Of a DNA stretch of 20,489 nucleotides, positions 1 to 9,556 are shown one piece after another. The first letter of the stretch is position 1, and every line of letters begins with the position of its first letter. The DNA is taken from contig DATKYB010000003.1 in the NCBI GenBank assembly GCA_035528715.1, positions 1-20,489 of the forward strand. Direction: 5' to 3'. The position numbers and the translations under genes were made by a program. The notes under the pieces are model-generated. The model worked only from the letters and a program-made list of their open reading frames with translations, made no database searches and was not told where the DNA came from. This DNA comes from Nitrospinota bacterium. GTDB taxonomy: Bacteria; JADFOP01; DATKYB01.

Positions 1-16
1 GGTATTATCAAAAAAA

Positions 17-985
17 ATGGATAAAAATAAAACCAAGATCAAAAAGATGCCCTCTCTTTCTTTAATCAAAAGTTATTTCTTCGCGGCGATTATATTCTTG
101 ATAATGATAAATTGTGGAGAGCCATCAAAAAACACCGGTAAAGAGGTGGTTGCTACGATTAATAACAAAAAGATATACCTAGAAGAGCTTCAGGCAAAAA
201 TCGGTTTTTTAAAGCCCATAAAGAGCGTCACGGATGACAAGCAAATTTTTGACTTAAAAAGGGAGATATTAAATAAAATGATAGAAAGAGAGGTTATTCT
301 GCAAGAAGCCATTAGGCTTGGAGTAGAGGCTTCTTCAGATGAGGTCGAAAGTAGAGTAAAAAGCTTACTCACGGATTACTCACAAAAAGAGCTTGACAGG
401 ACTCTAGAGAGAGAAAACGTTAATTTTAAGGGATGGAAGCTAAGAGTAAAAGAGGACTTGATGATAGACAAATTAATATATCAAGAGATAAATAGCAAAA
501 TCGTCGTGACTGATAAGGAGATTCAAGAATACTACAATCAGCATAAAGAAGAGTTTCATCAGCCAGATCAGATTAGAGCACTACAGATTGTTGTTGAAAA
601 GGAGGAAGAGGCTTATAAGGTTCTCGAAGAGCTTTCTTCAGGCAAAGATTTTAAAAAGTTAGCACAGGAGAAATCGATTAGTCCTGATGCATTGGAAGGG
701 GGAGATTTAGGATTTTTTAGCAAAGGAGAGATGCCAGAGGAGTTTGATAATACTGTTTTTAAACTCAAAAAGGGAGAGATCAGTAATATTGTAATAACTC
801 CATACGGATTTCATATTTTTAAGGTTATAGATAAAAGAAAGGGTGGCGTGAAGAGATTGTCATCAGCTAGCGAAAAGATTAAGAAGAAACTCATGATGCA
901 GAAACAGAATGAGAGATTTCGAATCTGGGTTAAGGGCTTAAAAGAAAAAGCAACCATTACAATTAATGAAAAATTGCTTTCCTAA
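17..985 (+). CDS. SurA-like PpiC-type peptidyl-prolyl cis-trans isomerase, membrane-anchored
   Basis: This is an extracytoplasmic foldase/chaperone that would assist folding of exported proteins. The basic N-terminus is followed by a hydrophobic segment (about residues 17-32) ending at Cys33. The residue before the Cys is Asn, so the lipobox is poor, and the protein may be an uncleaved membrane-anchored form rather than a true lipoprotein. Residues 45-160 are helical and SurA-N-like. Residues 184-273 form a parvulin domain containing the diagnostic GGDLGFF stretch (228-234) and a late YGFHIFKV strand. At 322 residues it is shorter than E. coli SurA and has one parvulin domain instead of two. 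The start is uncertain: only 16 bases precede it, no stop codon closes the frame upstream, and no Shine-Dalgarno site is visible; Met11 is an alternative. A second gene of the same family follows at once, suggesting an operon. Client proteins are unknown. Confidence 0.87.
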   Translation: MDKNKTKIKKMPSLSLIKSYFFAAIIFLIMINCGEPSKNTGKEVVATINNKKIYLEELQAKIGFLKPIKSVTDDKQIFDLKREILNKMIEREVILQEAIRLGVEASSDEVESRVKSLLTDYSQKELDRTLERENVNFKGWKLRVKEDLMIDKLIYQEINSKIVVTDKEIQEYYNQHKEEFHQPDQIRALQIVVEKEEEAYKVLEELSSGKDFKKLAQEKSISPDALEGGDLGFFSKGEMPEEFDNTVFKLKKGEISNIVITPYGFHIFKVIDKRKGGVKRLSSASEKIKKKLMMQKQNERFRIWVKGLKEKATITINEKLLS

Positions 986-992
986 TCATATT

Positions 993-2069
993 ATGAAATT
1001 AAAACTCAAAAAAGCCGAATTATTAAAGACCTTTCTCTTCTGTCTACTGGGAACCTTGTGGATAGTTGGCTGTTCTTCCTCAAAAAACACTGCGAGTAAA
1101 ACTTCAGGACCAAAAATTTCTCATAGAAGTATTGAAAAAAAAATTGAATATAAAGAACCCTTATATGGAAAAACAGTAGATAGAGTTGCTGGAAAGGTCA
1201 ATAATGATATCATTACCTTAAGTGAGATTCAAGAGATGAGCCTACCCCTTTTGCAGGAGATTAGAGAGACATATTCGGGTCATGAAAAAGAGGTTAAAAT
1301 AAAAGAGACTGAAAAGGAGTTTTTAGAAAAATTAATCGAGAACAAGCTTCAGTTACAAAGAGCTGAAAAAAGAGGGATTTATGTTGCTGAAAAGGAAATA
1401 GATAATGCTGTAGAAGATGTTAAGAAAAGAAATTCCATATCGGATGAGGATCTGAAGAGACTTCTAAAAGAAGAGGGATTGTCCATAGAGGACTATAGAG
1501 AGCGTTTAAAAGAGCAGATTCTTATAACAAGGGTTTTTAATGCCGAGGTCCGGTCAAACGTAGTGGTAACTGAAGAGGAGATAAGAGAATATTATAATGA
1601 GCATATAAATAAGTTTACAAAGCCAGCAGAGGTGGAGATAAGACAGATATTATTTTTGAATGACACCAATGCTAGTGACCCCCAAAGAGATGAAAAGGAA
1701 GCAAAAGCAAGAGATATTCTTAAGAAGATTCGAGAAGGGGCAGATTTCACCGAGATGGCACGCAGATATTCAGAGGGCCCCTTGGCAGACAAGGGAGGAT
1801 ATATTGGAGGATTCAAAAAAGGAGAGATGATCCCAGCAATTGAGAAAGCGGCCTTTACTTTAAACGAAGGAGAGGTAAGTGATTTAATAAAGACTGAGCA
1901 AGGGATTCATATAATTAAAATAGAAAAAAGGATGTTTGATGCTGCCAAACCTTTAGATGAAGTTGGGGAAGAGATTGAAAGAGAGTTATTTAAAGAAAAA
2001 ATCAAGGCCAAATATGACCAATGGATGGAGGGGCTGAAAAAGGGAGCTGTAATCGAGAGGTTTTTATAG
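993..2069 (+). CDS. SurA-like PpiC-type peptidyl-prolyl isomerase lipoprotein
   Basis: This is a second parvulin-type foldase, similar in architecture to its upstream neighbour. I chose the ATG at 993 (358 residues) over the in-frame ATG at 966 because it begins directly with a lipoprotein signal: a KLKLKK basic end, a hydrophobic core, then the lipobox I-V-G-C with Cys27. The 966 start would add nine polar residues and overlap the preceding gene by 20 bases. Neither start has a good Shine-Dalgarno site, so translation may be coupled to the upstream gene. A SurA_N-like helical region covers about residues 60-190. A parvulin domain covers about 213-312, with the signature GGYIGGF near 268-274 and a GIHIIKIE strand near 304-311. 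After lipid modification it would sit on the periplasmic face of a membrane. The 7-base gap to the gene before it supports co-transcription. Family assignment is firm; the client proteins are unknown. Confidence 0.88.
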   Translation: MKLKLKKAELLKTFLFCLLGTLWIVGCSSSKNTASKTSGPKISHRSIEKKIEYKEPLYGKTVDRVAGKVNNDIITLSEIQEMSLPLLQEIRETYSGHEKEVKIKETEKEFLEKLIENKLQLQRAEKRGIYVAEKEIDNAVEDVKKRNSISDEDLKRLLKEEGLSIEDYRERLKEQILITRVFNAEVRSNVVVTEEEIREYYNEHINKFTKPAEVEIRQILFLNDTNASDPQRDEKEAKARDILKKIREGADFTEMARRYSEGPLADKGGYIGGFKKGEMIPAIEKAAFTLNEGEVSDLIKTEQGIHIIKIEKRMFDAAKPLDEVGEEIERELFKEKIKAKYDQWMEGLKKGAVIERFL

Positions 2070-2097
2070 AAAAAATTTTAAAAAATCATAAATAAAA

Positions 2098-2126
2098 GCT
2101 TGCAAAATTATTCAGAAAGGTATAAT
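2098..2126 (+). promoter_or_regulatory. Candidate promoter of the pyr operon
   Basis: A perfect TATAAT box at 2121-2126 lies downstream of a TTGCAA-like -35 at 2100-2105. The spacing is 15 bases, or 17 if the -35 is read as GCTTGC at 2098. Transcription would begin near 2133, placing the PyrR-binding hairpin about 40 bases into the transcript. The -10 is strong and the -35 weak. Confidence 0.55.
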
Positions 2127-2173
2127 TTATTACAGAAAAGGAAATTCGTTAAGTAAAAGAGCACTAAACCACT

Positions 2174-2203
2174 CTTTAAAATAGTCCTGAGAGACTATTA
2201 AGG
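2174..2203 (+). promoter_or_regulatory. PyrR-binding RNA hairpin (anti-antiterminator)
   Basis: An upper stem ATAGTC (2181-2186) pairs perfectly with GACTAT (2193-2198) around the hexaloop CTGAGA, which fits the CNGNGA loop known for PyrR-binding RNAs. A lower stem CTTTAA (2174-2179) can pair with TTAAGG (2198-2203), leaving an A-rich bulge on the 5' side, also typical of the family. The site lies 145 bases before pyrR and upstream of an intrinsic terminator. In the known mechanism, UMP-bound PyrR stabilises this hairpin and so favours termination. The competing antiterminator seems to pair 2199-2204 with 2264-2269, inside the 5' arm of the terminator. Confidence 0.88.
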
Positions 2204-2211
2204 GATGGAGA

Positions 2212-2322
2212 ATGAAGAGATCGAAAAAATTAAATAAGAAAAATCAAAAAATTACAAATTACCTCCTTACAATAGTAGGGAGGTTTTTTTGTGCCTTATT
2301 CTTAATGCATGATATAAACTAA
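2212..2322 (+). CDS. Possible 36-codon leader peptide of the pyr operon
   Basis: The reading frame starts at ATG 2212, with AAGGG at 2200-2204 seven bases upstream as a plausible Shine-Dalgarno site. It stops at TAA 2320. The product is Lys/Asn-rich at first and hydrophobic later (residues about 18-32, including a Phe-Phe-Cys encoded by the U-run of the terminator). The frame spans the whole terminator at 2261-2290, and its ribosome-binding site lies in the 3' arm of the PyrR-binding hairpin. Translation through the hairpin could therefore influence attenuation, as in the enteric pyrBI leader. AT-rich leaders can contain such frames by chance, so reality as a gene is uncertain. Confidence 0.35.
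   Translation: MKRSKKLNKKNQKITNYLLTIVGRFFCALFLMHDIN
2261..2290 (+). terminator. Attenuator (intrinsic terminator) of the pyr leader
   Basis: A ten-pair stem runs ACCTCCTTAC (2261-2270) to GTAGGGAGGT (2275-2284), with one G-U pair and an AATA tetraloop, followed by seven T residues (2284-2290). It lies between the PyrR-binding hairpin and pyrR, as expected for PyrR-controlled premature termination when UMP is plentiful. Confidence 0.9.
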
Positions 2323-2347
2323 ATCAAAGAGTATAAGAGGGGAAGAT

Positions 2348-2884
2348 ATGGCTGAAGTAATGAATGAAAAAGAGATCAATAGAGCCTTAACGAGGATATC
2401 TCATGAGATATTAGAACGGAACAAAGGGTGTAAAAACCTCGTGTTGATAGGGATTAGAACAAGAGGGGTCTATCTGGCTGAGAGAATAAGGTCAAAGATT
2501 AAACAGATTGAAGGAGAGGATATTCCCGCAGGAATTATTGACGTTACATTATACAGAGACGATTTACACAGAGAGATTCCCCAGCATATTGTTAGAAAGA
2601 CAGAGATTCCTTTTTCATTGAAAGATAAAAGAGTGATTCTCGTCGATGACGTTCTCTATACGGGAAGAAGCATAAGGGCTGCACTCAATGCCTTAATAGA
2701 CTTTGGAAGGCCAAGCGGTATTCAACTTGCTGTTTTAATAGATAGGGGCCACAGGGAGCTTCCTATTAGGGCAGATTATGTAGGGAAAAATCTACCCACC
2801 TCTAGAAGAGAGTCTGTTAAGGTAATGTTAAAAGATAAGGATGGTGATGAGAAAGTTATTATAGAGGAGCAGATTCAAGAATGA
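2348..2884 (+). CDS. pyrR: PyrR: pyrimidine operon attenuation regulator / uracil phosphoribosyltransferase
   Basis: PyrR binds pyr mRNA leaders in a UMP-dependent way to promote termination, and many family members also make UMP from uracil and PRPP. The 178-residue length is typical. The type I phosphoribosyltransferase PRPP loop, [13 protein letters not shown], is at residues 97-109. The segment IGIRTRG at 35-41 and the DVTLYRDD region at 65-72 are family-typical, as is the RGHRELP stretch near 133-139. The ATG at 2348 is preceded by GAGGGGAAG, a strong ribosome-binding site. It is the first gene of the operon, directly after its own target, a leader with a PyrR-binding hairpin and terminator, so it is probably autoregulated. 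pyrB follows after 14 bases. Identification is secure; catalytic UPRTase activity is inferred from the family. Confidence 0.97.
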   Translation: MAEVMNEKEINRALTRISHEILERNKGCKNLVLIGIRTRGVYLAERIRSKIKQIEGEDIPAGIIDVTLYRDDLHREIPQHIVRKTEIPFSLKDKRVILVDDVLYTGRSIRAALNALIDFGRPSGIQLAVLIDRGHRELPIRADYVGKNLPTSRRESVKVMLKDKDGDEKVIIEEQIQE

Positions 2885-2898
2885 GAGGAATATAAGTC

Positions 2899-3831
2899 AT
2901 GAAAAGAAAACACCTTCTTGGAATTCAAGGGCTAGATAAAAAAGAGATTCTATTTATCCTAGATACAGCAGAATCTTTCAGGGAAATATCCAAAAGAGAG
3001 ATTAAAAAGGTTCCGACACTTCGCGGAAAGACATTGATCAACTTTTTCTACGAGCCGAGCACAAGGACAAGAACCTCTTTTGAGATAGCCGGAAAACGTT
3101 TAAGCGCAGACGTAATTAATATCTCTGCATCTGGGAGCAGCTTGTTTAAAGGAGAGACCCTAAAGGATATGGCGAAAAACTTAGAGGCCATGAATCCTGA
3201 CATTTTGGTTATCAGACACCCTTGCCCAGGCACACCCCTTTTTTTGGCAAACATTATGGATTGCTCCATTATTAATGCAGGGGATGGCGCCTGCGAACAC
3301 CCAACCCAAGCGCTTTTAGACCTCTTTACAATTAGAGAAAAAAGGGGGAGGCTTGAGGGGCTTAAGGTGGCTATTATCGGAGATATTTCCCATAGCAGGG
3401 TAGCGCGGTCAAATTTCCATGCAATGTTAAAGCTGGGAATGAAGGTGTCGGTTGCAGCTCCCTCAACGATGATTCCTCCATATCTCGAGAGATTTGGGGT
3501 TAAGGTATTTAATTTTATGGAAGAAGCCATCAAAGACGTGGATGTCATTATGATGTTAAGGATACAGCTTGAAAGACAGACAAACAATCTCTTCCCGTCT
3601 ATCAGGGAGTATTCTAGATTTTTTTGCCTCAACCCTGAGAGATTAAAAATGGCTAAAGAGGATGTTCTGATTATGCATCCCGGGCCTCTAAACAGAGGAG
3701 TAGAGATAGATCCAGAGGTGGCGGATGGACCTTATTCTATTATACTCAATCAGGTGTCAAATGGAGTGGTGGTTAGAATGGCTATATTATATTTACTGTC
3801 CGGAAGGAGTGATGATGATGCTATTGATTAA
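2899..3831 (+). CDS. pyrB: Aspartate carbamoyltransferase, catalytic chain
   Basis: This cytoplasmic enzyme condenses carbamoyl phosphate with aspartate to N-carbamoyl aspartate, the committed step of pyrimidine synthesis. At 310 residues it has the usual catalytic-chain length. The carbamoyl-phosphate loop STRTR is at 54-58, followed by [11 protein letters not shown] at 134-141 and the [11 protein letters not shown] segment at 260-270 carry further active-site residues, and LRIQLERQ (220-227) is the usual aspartate-domain motif. The start has AGAGGA upstream at a suitable distance. It lies between pyrR and pyrC, overlapping the latter by 14 bases. No pyrI regulatory-chain gene is present beside it, so control is likely through PyrR attenuation and not the enteric type of allosteric holoenzyme. 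I see nothing odd in the sequence. Confidence 0.98.
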   Translation: MKRKHLLGIQGLDKKEILFILDTAESFREISKREIKKVPTLRGKTLINFFYEPSTRTRTSFEIAGKRLSADVINISASGSSLFKGETLKDMAKNLEAMNPDILVIRHPCPGTPLFLANIMDCSIINAGDGACEHPTQALLDLFTIREKRGRLEGLKVAIIGDISHSRVARSNFHAMLKLGMKVSVAAPSTMIPPYLERFGVKVFNFMEEAIKDVDVIMMLRIQLERQTNNLFPSIREYSRFFCLNPERLKMAKEDVLIMHPGPLNRGVEIDPEVADGPYSIILNQVSNGVVVRMAILYLLSGRSDDDAID

Positions 3832-5101
3832 AAAAGGAAGGGTTTTAGATCCTGCAAGCAAAACAGATGATACGATGGATATTTTAATAAAGGATGGCAA
3901 AATAAATTCCATAGAAAAAAACCTCTCAGCTAAAGAGGAAATAGAGGTGATTGATGCCAAGGGAAAGTTGGTGGTTCCAGGTCTTATTGATGTCCATACC
4001 CACCTTAGAGAGCCTGGATATGAATATAAGGAAACGATTAAGACAGGCACAGAAGCGGCGGCTGCCGGAGGATTTACCTCGATAGCATGTATGCCCAATA
4101 CCATGCCAGTAAACGATAATAAATCGGTGACAGATTTTATCATCGCTCAAGCAAGAAACGGAGGGACTGTCAACGTATATCCTGTGGGAGCAGCAACAAA
4201 GGGACAGAAGGGCGAGGAGCTTGCTGAGATAGGAGAATTGAAGGAAGCAGGCGTTGTGGCGGTATCCGACGATGGAAGGCCTGTGATGAATAGCGAAGTA
4301 ATGAGAAGGATCTTAGAATATACAAAGATGTTTAACCTTCCTGTTATATCCCATTGCGAGGATCTTTTTCTTTCCGCTGAGGGGGTAATGAATGAAGGCT
4401 ATTTTTCAACCTTATTAGGTCTGAAGGGCATTCCGGAAGCTGCAGAAGAGGTTATGGTGGCGAGGGACATAGCCTTAGCAGGGCTAACCAAGGGAAAACT
4501 CCACATCGCCCATATAAGCACAAAAGGTTCATTGAGATATATAAAAGAGGCCAAAGAGCGAGGCATTGATGTTACTTGTGAGGTAACCCCCCACCACTTT
4601 ACATTAACAGAGGATTATCTAAAGGAGTATGATACAAATTACAAAATGAACCCTCCTCTGAGGACAGAGGAAAACAGAGAAGCATTACTGCATGGACTCA
4701 GGGACGGGACAATAGATATCATTGCTAGCGATCATGCCCCACATGAGATTACATCAAAAGAGGTAGAATTTGACCACGCTTCTTTTGGGATTATCGGCTT
4801 GGAGACCACACTGCCCCTGACACTTAGGCTGGTCCATGAAAAGGTTATTTCCCTAAAAGAGGCAATAGCTAGGCTTACCATCAACCCTTCCAGGCTTCTT
4901 AATCTGAACAAGGGGAGCTTAGGAATCGGGAAAGATGCTGATATTACTATCATAGACCTAGAAAAAGAGGAACGCATCGATATTAAAAAATTTAGATCAA
5001 AGAGTAAGAACTCCCCTTTTGATGGCTGGAGATTAAAGGGGGTTGTGGAAAAAACAATCGTAGGAGGGAGGATCGTATTTGATAGAGCAGAAAAAGGCTA
5101 A
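3818..5101 (+). CDS. pyrC: Dihydroorotase (type I)
   Basis: This zinc amidohydrolase cyclises N-carbamoyl aspartate to dihydroorotate. With the chosen start it has 427 residues, the type I (Bacillus/Aquifex-like) size. The metal ligands are visible: [10 protein letters not shown] (His60, His62, and Arg64 for substrate), Asp152 in SDDGRP, His179 in SHCED, His232 in IAHIST, and Asp305 in SDHAPHE. Three in-frame ATGs stand in a row at 3812, 3815 and 3818. The ribosome-binding site GGAAGGAG (3802-3809) fits the third or second ATG best, so 3818 is given, with 3815 equally possible. The longer frame back to 3725 only reads through pyrB. The gene overlaps pyrB at its start and carA at its end, implying translational coupling. 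Confidence 0.97.
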   Translation: MLLIKKGRVLDPASKTDDTMDILIKDGKINSIEKNLSAKEEIEVIDAKGKLVVPGLIDVHTHLREPGYEYKETIKTGTEAAAAGGFTSIACMPNTMPVNDNKSVTDFIIAQARNGGTVNVYPVGAATKGQKGEELAEIGELKEAGVVAVSDDGRPVMNSEVMRRILEYTKMFNLPVISHCEDLFLSAEGVMNEGYFSTLLGLKGIPEAAEEVMVARDIALAGLTKGKLHIAHISTKGSLRYIKEAKERGIDVTCEVTPHHFTLTEDYLKEYDTNYKMNPPLRTEENREALLHGLRDGTIDIIASDHAPHEITSKEVEFDHASFGIIGLETTLPLTLRLVHEKVISLKEAIARLTINPSRLLNLNKGSLGIGKDADITIIDLEKEERIDIKKFRSKSKNSPFDGWRLKGVVEKTIVGGRIVFDRAEKG

Positions 5102-6224
5102 GCTTGTTTTGGCTGACGGTACTGTGTTCGAAGGAAGGAGTTTTGGGGCCAGGGGCGAGGCTGTTGGAGAAGTCGTCTTCAATACAAGCATGACGGGCTA
5201 TCAGGAAATCATGACAGACCCATCCTATAAGGGACAGATCGTTACCATGACCTATCCCTTGATAGGAAACTATGGAGCAAACGAGGAGGACCATGAGTCA
5301 ATCATGCCCCAGGTTGAGGGGTTTGTTGTTAAAGAGAACAGCCTCTATCCGAGTAATTGGCGCTCCAAAAAGACATTGGATGAATATCTTAAAGAAAATA
5401 ATATTGTGGGTATCGAAGGTATCGACACAAGGAGCTTAACAAGACATATAAGGGATGTAGGAGCCCAAGAGGGTATTGTCTCTTCAGAAGACCTTGACAG
5501 CAAGAGCCTTCTTAGAAAAGCCAAAAAGTCTCCTGGGCTTATTGGAAGGGATCTGGTCAAAGAGGTTACATGCAAAAAGGGATATCAATGGAGCCAAGGG
5601 GAATGGTCTCTAAAAAAGGGCTATAAAGAATTCTCTCCTTTAGAAGATAACAAGGAGAGATTTAATGTGGTCGCCTATGACCTGGGAATCAAATACAATA
5701 TATTGAGGAAACTGGTTGAGGCTGGATGTAATGTTACCGTCGTTCCGGCAGACACAGAGGCAGAGAAGGTATTAGAACTCAATCCGGATGGCATACTCCT
5801 CTCCAATGGCCCAGGAGATCCTGAAGGCGTTCCGTATGTAGCGCAAAATGTAAAAAAGCTTTTAGAGAAAAAACCGATTTTTGGTATCTGCCTTGGACAT
5901 CAGATTCTGGGATTGGCTTTTTTGGGGAAAACCTTTAAGTTAAAATTTGGACACAGGGGTGGCAATCAACCTGTGATGGACTTAAGCACTGAAAAGGTAG
6001 AGATTACCTCGCAAAATCATGGATTTGCTGTAGATTCAGAAAGCCTGCCAGACGATATTAGAATAACCCATATCAATCTAAACGACAGAACCGTTGAGGG
6101 GCTCATGCATCAAGAGCTACCCATATTTTCTGTTCAGTACCATCCAGAAGCCTCGCCCGGTCCTCATGATGCCTCCTATCTATTCAAGCGTTTTATGGAG
6201 AGCATGAGGAAGAGCAAGAAATAA
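5079..6224 (+). CDS. carA: Carbamoyl-phosphate synthase small (glutaminase) subunit
   Basis: CarA hydrolyses glutamine and passes ammonia to CarB. The 381-residue length is normal. Residues 1-150 form the small-subunit domain ([12 protein letters not shown] at 33-44, TYPLIGNYG at 58-66). The class I amidotransferase domain follows: GPGDPEG at 244-250, the nucleophile Cys271 in [14 protein letters not shown] at 313-319, and catalytic His355 and Glu357 in [10 protein letters not shown]. The start must be a TTG: it lies 7 bases after GGAGG (5067-5071), no ATG occurs before residue 38, and the family N-terminus begins here. The gene overlaps pyrC by 23 bases and is followed by carB after 24 bases. 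As part of the pyr operon it is probably controlled by PyrR and serves pyrimidine synthesis. Arginine synthesis would share the product. Confidence 0.98.
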   Translation: MIEQKKAKLVLADGTVFEGRSFGARGEAVGEVVFNTSMTGYQEIMTDPSYKGQIVTMTYPLIGNYGANEEDHESIMPQVEGFVVKENSLYPSNWRSKKTLDEYLKENNIVGIEGIDTRSLTRHIRDVGAQEGIVSSEDLDSKSLLRKAKKSPGLIGRDLVKEVTCKKGYQWSQGEWSLKKGYKEFSPLEDNKERFNVVAYDLGIKYNILRKLVEAGCNVTVVPADTEAEKVLELNPDGILLSNGPGDPEGVPYVAQNVKKLLEKKPIFGICLGHQILGLAFLGKTFKLKFGHRGGNQPVMDLSTEKVEITSQNHGFAVDSESLPDDIRITHINLNDRTVEGLMHQELPIFSVQYHPEASPGPHDASYLFKRFMESMRKSKK

Positions 6225-6248
6225 CCTCTCTTAATAAGGAATAAGGGC

Positions 6249-9200
6249 TTGCCAAAGAGAAAAGATATAAAAAGCATACTGCTCATTGGCTCAGGACCGA
6301 TTGTGATTGGCCAGGCGTGTGAGTTCGATTATTCTGGAACACAGGCCTGCAAAGCCTTAAGAGAAGAAGGGTACAGGGTTGTATTGGCAAACAGCAACCC
6401 TGCAACCATTATGACAGACCCAGAGATGGCCCACTCTACCTATATCGAACCGCTTATACCTGATGTTATTGAGAAGATTATTGATAAAGAAAGACCCGAT
6501 GCCCTGCTTCCAACAATGGGGGGACAGACAGGCCTCAATCTTGCTGTAGCCCTTGCAGAGGGAGGAGTTTTAGAGAGGTACAAAGTAGAGCTAATCGGGG
6601 CCAAGCTGGATGCCATCAAAAAGGCTGAGGATAGGGATCTGTTTAAAAGGGCCATGGATAAAATAGGACTTGACCTGCCAAAGAGCGGATATGCCCATTC
6701 AAAAAAAGAGGCATGGGAAATAATAAAAGAGATAGGCTTCCCTGCTATTATCAGGCCTTCTTTTACATTGGGGGGGACAGGAGGAAATGTGGCCTATAAT
6801 GGGGAAGAGTATGAGGAGCATATAGAATGGGGGCTTAGTGCCAGCCCGAGGCACGAGATACTCATTGAACAGTCTGTTTTGGGATGGAAAGAGTATGAGC
6901 TTGAGGTGATGCGGGATCTTAAAGACAATGTGGTGATTGTCTGTTCCATTGAAAATCTTGACCCTATGGGAATACATACGGGGGATAGTATTACAGTGGC
7001 GCCAGCCCAGACACTTACGGATAAAGAGTATCAGATGATGCGTGATGCGGCAATCGAGATCATTCGAGAGATAGAAGTAGAAACAGGGGGTTCGAATATC
7101 CAGTTTGCCGTAAATCCAGAGGACGGAAGGCTGGTGGTGATTGAGATGAATCCGAGGGTATCAAGGAGTTCAGCCCTCGCATCAAAGGCTACAGGCTTTC
7201 CTATTGCGAAGTTTGCTGCCAAGCTGGCAATCGGCTATACCTTAGATGAGATACCGAATGATATAACAAAAGAAACACCCGCTTCCTTTGAACCCACCAT
7301 TGATTATTGCGTGGTAAAGTTTCCAAGGTTTGCCTTTGAAAAGTTTCCTGAGGCCGATCAGACCCTGACAACCCAGATGAAATCTGTAGGAGAAGCGATG
7401 TCGATTGGCCGGACCTTTAAAGAGGCCCTGCAAAAAGCGATTCGGTCCCTAGAAATAGATAGCTATGGGTTGGATAGAAGGGAACTGGAAGAAAAGGGAG
7501 AGGAGAGGCGAAAGCAGATCATCGAAAAGCTAAAGACCCCTAACTGGGAGAGGGTATGGTACATAGCTGAGGCAATAAGAGAAGGGTTTTTATTGGATGA
7601 GATCTTTGAGCTGACAAAGATTGATAGATGGTTTTTATTTAATATCAAAGAGATCGTTGAACTAGAGGAGACCTTGAAAAAAGACTTTAAAATCGCCTCT
7701 AGGGAAGAGAGTTCTTTTAAGCTTTTAAAGAAAGCCAAAGAATATGGTTTTTCCGATAAAAAGCTGGCAGAACTTCTTTCTACTGAAGAGGGGACAATAA
7801 GAGACTTAAGGAGGGAGAGGGGGATAAAAGCGGTATTCAAAAGGGTGGATACCTGTGGCGCAGAATTTGAGGCCTATACGCCCTACCTCTATTCCACGTA
7901 TGAGAGAGACTGTGAGGCCATGCCTAGCAATTTAAAAAAGATAGCTATCCTGGGGAGCGGTCCTAACAGGATAGGACAGGGAATAGAGTTTGATTACTGC
8001 TGTGTTCACGGAGCCTATGCCCTTAAAGAGGATGGATTTGAGACCATAATGGTTAACTGCAATCCAGAGACGGTGAGCACTGACTACGATACCTCAGACA
8101 GGCTCTATTTCGAACCCCTTACCTTTGAAGATGTCATGAATATCATCGAGGTAGAAAGCCCTGATGGAGTAATTGTGCAGTTTGGCGGTCAAACCCCCCT
8201 AAAACTGGCTGTTCCGCTTCAAAGAGCGGGTGTTAAGATTATAGGAACCTCTCCTGACAGCATTGACAGGGCTGAAGACAGAGAGAGGTTTAAAGAGCTT
8301 CTTTTAAAGCTCGATTTAAAACAGCCAAAAAATGGGATAGCCATTTCTACTGATGGTGCCATTCCTGTGGCCAGGCAGATTGGATTTCCAATTATTGTCA
8401 GGCCTTCCTATGTCTTGGGCGGAAGGGCGATGGAGATCGTATATGACGAGATAGAGTTAGAGAAATATATGAGGTTTGCTGTGAAGGCTTCTTTTGACCA
8501 TCCTGTTCTTATCGATAAGTTCTTAGAGGATGCTATTGAAATAGACGTCGATGCAATCTCTGATGGAACAAGGGTCGTTATCGGAGGCATCATGGAACAT
8601 ATTGAAGAGGCCGGGATCCATTCTGGAGACAGCGCCTGTTCCCTGCCTTCTTATTCCATATCCGAAGGGCTTCTAAGTGAGATATTGAGACAGACAAAAC
8701 TCCTTGCCTTAGAGCTAAATGTTGTTGGTCTCATCAATATTCAATATGCAATAAGGAATGGGGACATCTATATCCTTGAGGTAAACCCAAGGGCATCAAG
8801 AACCATACCCTTTGTCAGCAAGGCTATTGGTGTGCCTTTAGCCAAGCTAGCAGCAAGGGTCATGACCGGAAAGACCTTAGAGGAACTCGGTTTTATCGAG
8901 GAGAAAAGGCCCAAGCACTTTTCTGTAAAAGAGGCTATCCTTCCCTTTATAAAATTTCCTGGGGTTGATACGATTTTGGGTCCTGAGATGAAATCTACTG
9001 GAGAGGTTATGGGCATCGGTTCCTCTTTTGGCAAGGCTTTTGCTAAATCCCAGCTGAGCGCAAACGGCTCTATCCCAACAGATGGAACAGCATTCCTAAG
9101 CGTTAAAGATAAAGACAAGCCCCAAGCTGTTAGGCTAGCCAAGGAACTCTTTTCCATAGGCTTTAAGATTATCGCCACAAGGGGGACAGCAGCGGCCATC

Positions 9201-9500
9201 AATCAATCAGGCATTCCTGCAGAACCTGTCCTAAAGGTGAAAGAGGGACGACCTCATATTGTGGATAAGATAAAAAATGGTGAGGTAAACCTTGTTATCA
9301 ATACCCCTATTGGAAAGAGCTCACTCAGGGATTCCTATTCAATAAGGAGAACAGCGCTGGTTTGCAATATCCCCTATTGCACCACCATCCCAGGAGCATT
9401 TGCAGCAACCCATGGCATTAAGGCCCTAAAAGAGGGGAAGCTCAGTGTTTCTTCCCTGCAAGAGTATCATCAGGCAAAGGATTTGTTAAGCAAGGCATAA
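6249..9500 (+). CDS. carB: Carbamoyl-phosphate synthase large subunit
   Basis: CarB makes carbamoyl phosphate from bicarbonate, CarA-derived ammonia and two ATP. At 1083 residues it is full length. The two homologous ATP-grasp halves each open with a glycine-rich motif: [20 protein letters not shown] near residues 11-30, and [18 protein letters not shown] near 563-580. Each half contains an E-x-NPR metal-binding segment ([11 protein letters not shown] and [10 protein letters not shown]). An oligomerisation domain lies between the halves. The last 140 or so residues form the MGS-like allosteric domain ([10 protein letters not shown]), which in relatives binds UMP or ornithine. The start is TTG: AAGGA lies 8 bases upstream, and the conserved N-terminal motif leaves no room for the next Met. 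The operon ends here with a strong hairpin 8 bases downstream. Confidence 0.98.
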   Translation: MPKRKDIKSILLIGSGPIVIGQACEFDYSGTQACKALREEGYRVVLANSNPATIMTDPEMAHSTYIEPLIPDVIEKIIDKERPDALLPTMGGQTGLNLAVALAEGGVLERYKVELIGAKLDAIKKAEDRDLFKRAMDKIGLDLPKSGYAHSKKEAWEIIKEIGFPAIIRPSFTLGGTGGNVAYNGEEYEEHIEWGLSASPRHEILIEQSVLGWKEYELEVMRDLKDNVVIVCSIENLDPMGIHTGDSITVAPAQTLTDKEYQMMRDAAIEIIREIEVETGGSNIQFAVNPEDGRLVVIEMNPRVSRSSALASKATGFPIAKFAAKLAIGYTLDEIPNDITKETPASFEPTIDYCVVKFPRFAFEKFPEADQTLTTQMKSVGEAMSIGRTFKEALQKAIRSLEIDSYGLDRRELEEKGEERRKQIIEKLKTPNWERVWYIAEAIREGFLLDEIFELTKIDRWFLFNIKEIVELEETLKKDFKIASREESSFKLLKKAKEYGFSDKKLAELLSTEEGTIRDLRRERGIKAVFKRVDTCGAEFEAYTPYLYSTYERDCEAMPSNLKKIAILGSGPNRIGQGIEFDYCCVHGAYALKEDGFETIMVNCNPETVSTDYDTSDRLYFEPLTFEDVMNIIEVESPDGVIVQFGGQTPLKLAVPLQRAGVKIIGTSPDSIDRAEDRERFKELLLKLDLKQPKNGIAISTDGAIPVARQIGFPIIVRPSYVLGGRAMEIVYDEIELEKYMRFAVKASFDHPVLIDKFLEDAIEIDVDAISDGTRVVIGGIMEHIEEAGIHSGDSACSLPSYSISEGLLSEILRQTKLLALELNVVGLINIQYAIRNGDIYILEVNPRASRTIPFVSKAIGVPLAKLAARVMTGKTLEELGFIEEKRPKHFSVKEAILPFIKFPGVDTILGPEMKSTGEVMGIGSSFGKAFAKSQLSANGSIPTDGTAFLSVKDKDKPQAVRLAKELFSIGFKIIATRGTAAAINQSGIPAEPVLKVKEGRPHIVDKIKNGEVNLVINTPIGKSSLRDSYSIRRTALVCNIPYCTTIPGAFAATHGIKALKEGKLSVSSLQEYHQAKDLLSKA

Positions 9501-9507
9501 AAAATCT

Positions 9508-9530
9508 AAAGCCCGATACAATCGGGCTTT
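9508..9530 (+). terminator. Hairpin terminator after carB
   Basis: AAAGCCCGAT (9508-9517) pairs perfectly with ATCGGGCTTT (9521-9530) around a three-base loop. The A tract before it and the T tract after it are short, so it could work in both directions. It would end the pyr operon on the plus strand and the small convergent gene (9557-9733) on the minus strand. Confidence 0.8.
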
Positions 9531-9556
9531 ATATGAATCTATAAAATCAATAGGTC

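Noticed and set aside
3048-3632. Open frame of 194 codons on the minus strand opposite pyrB
   Set aside because: It lies wholly inside a well-supported pyrB gene, has no recognisable domain, and is explained by codon bias on the other strand.
8768-9202. Minus-strand frame of 144 codons opposite carB
   Set aside because: It is antisense to the conserved carB C-terminal half, with no ribosome-binding site or family resemblance.
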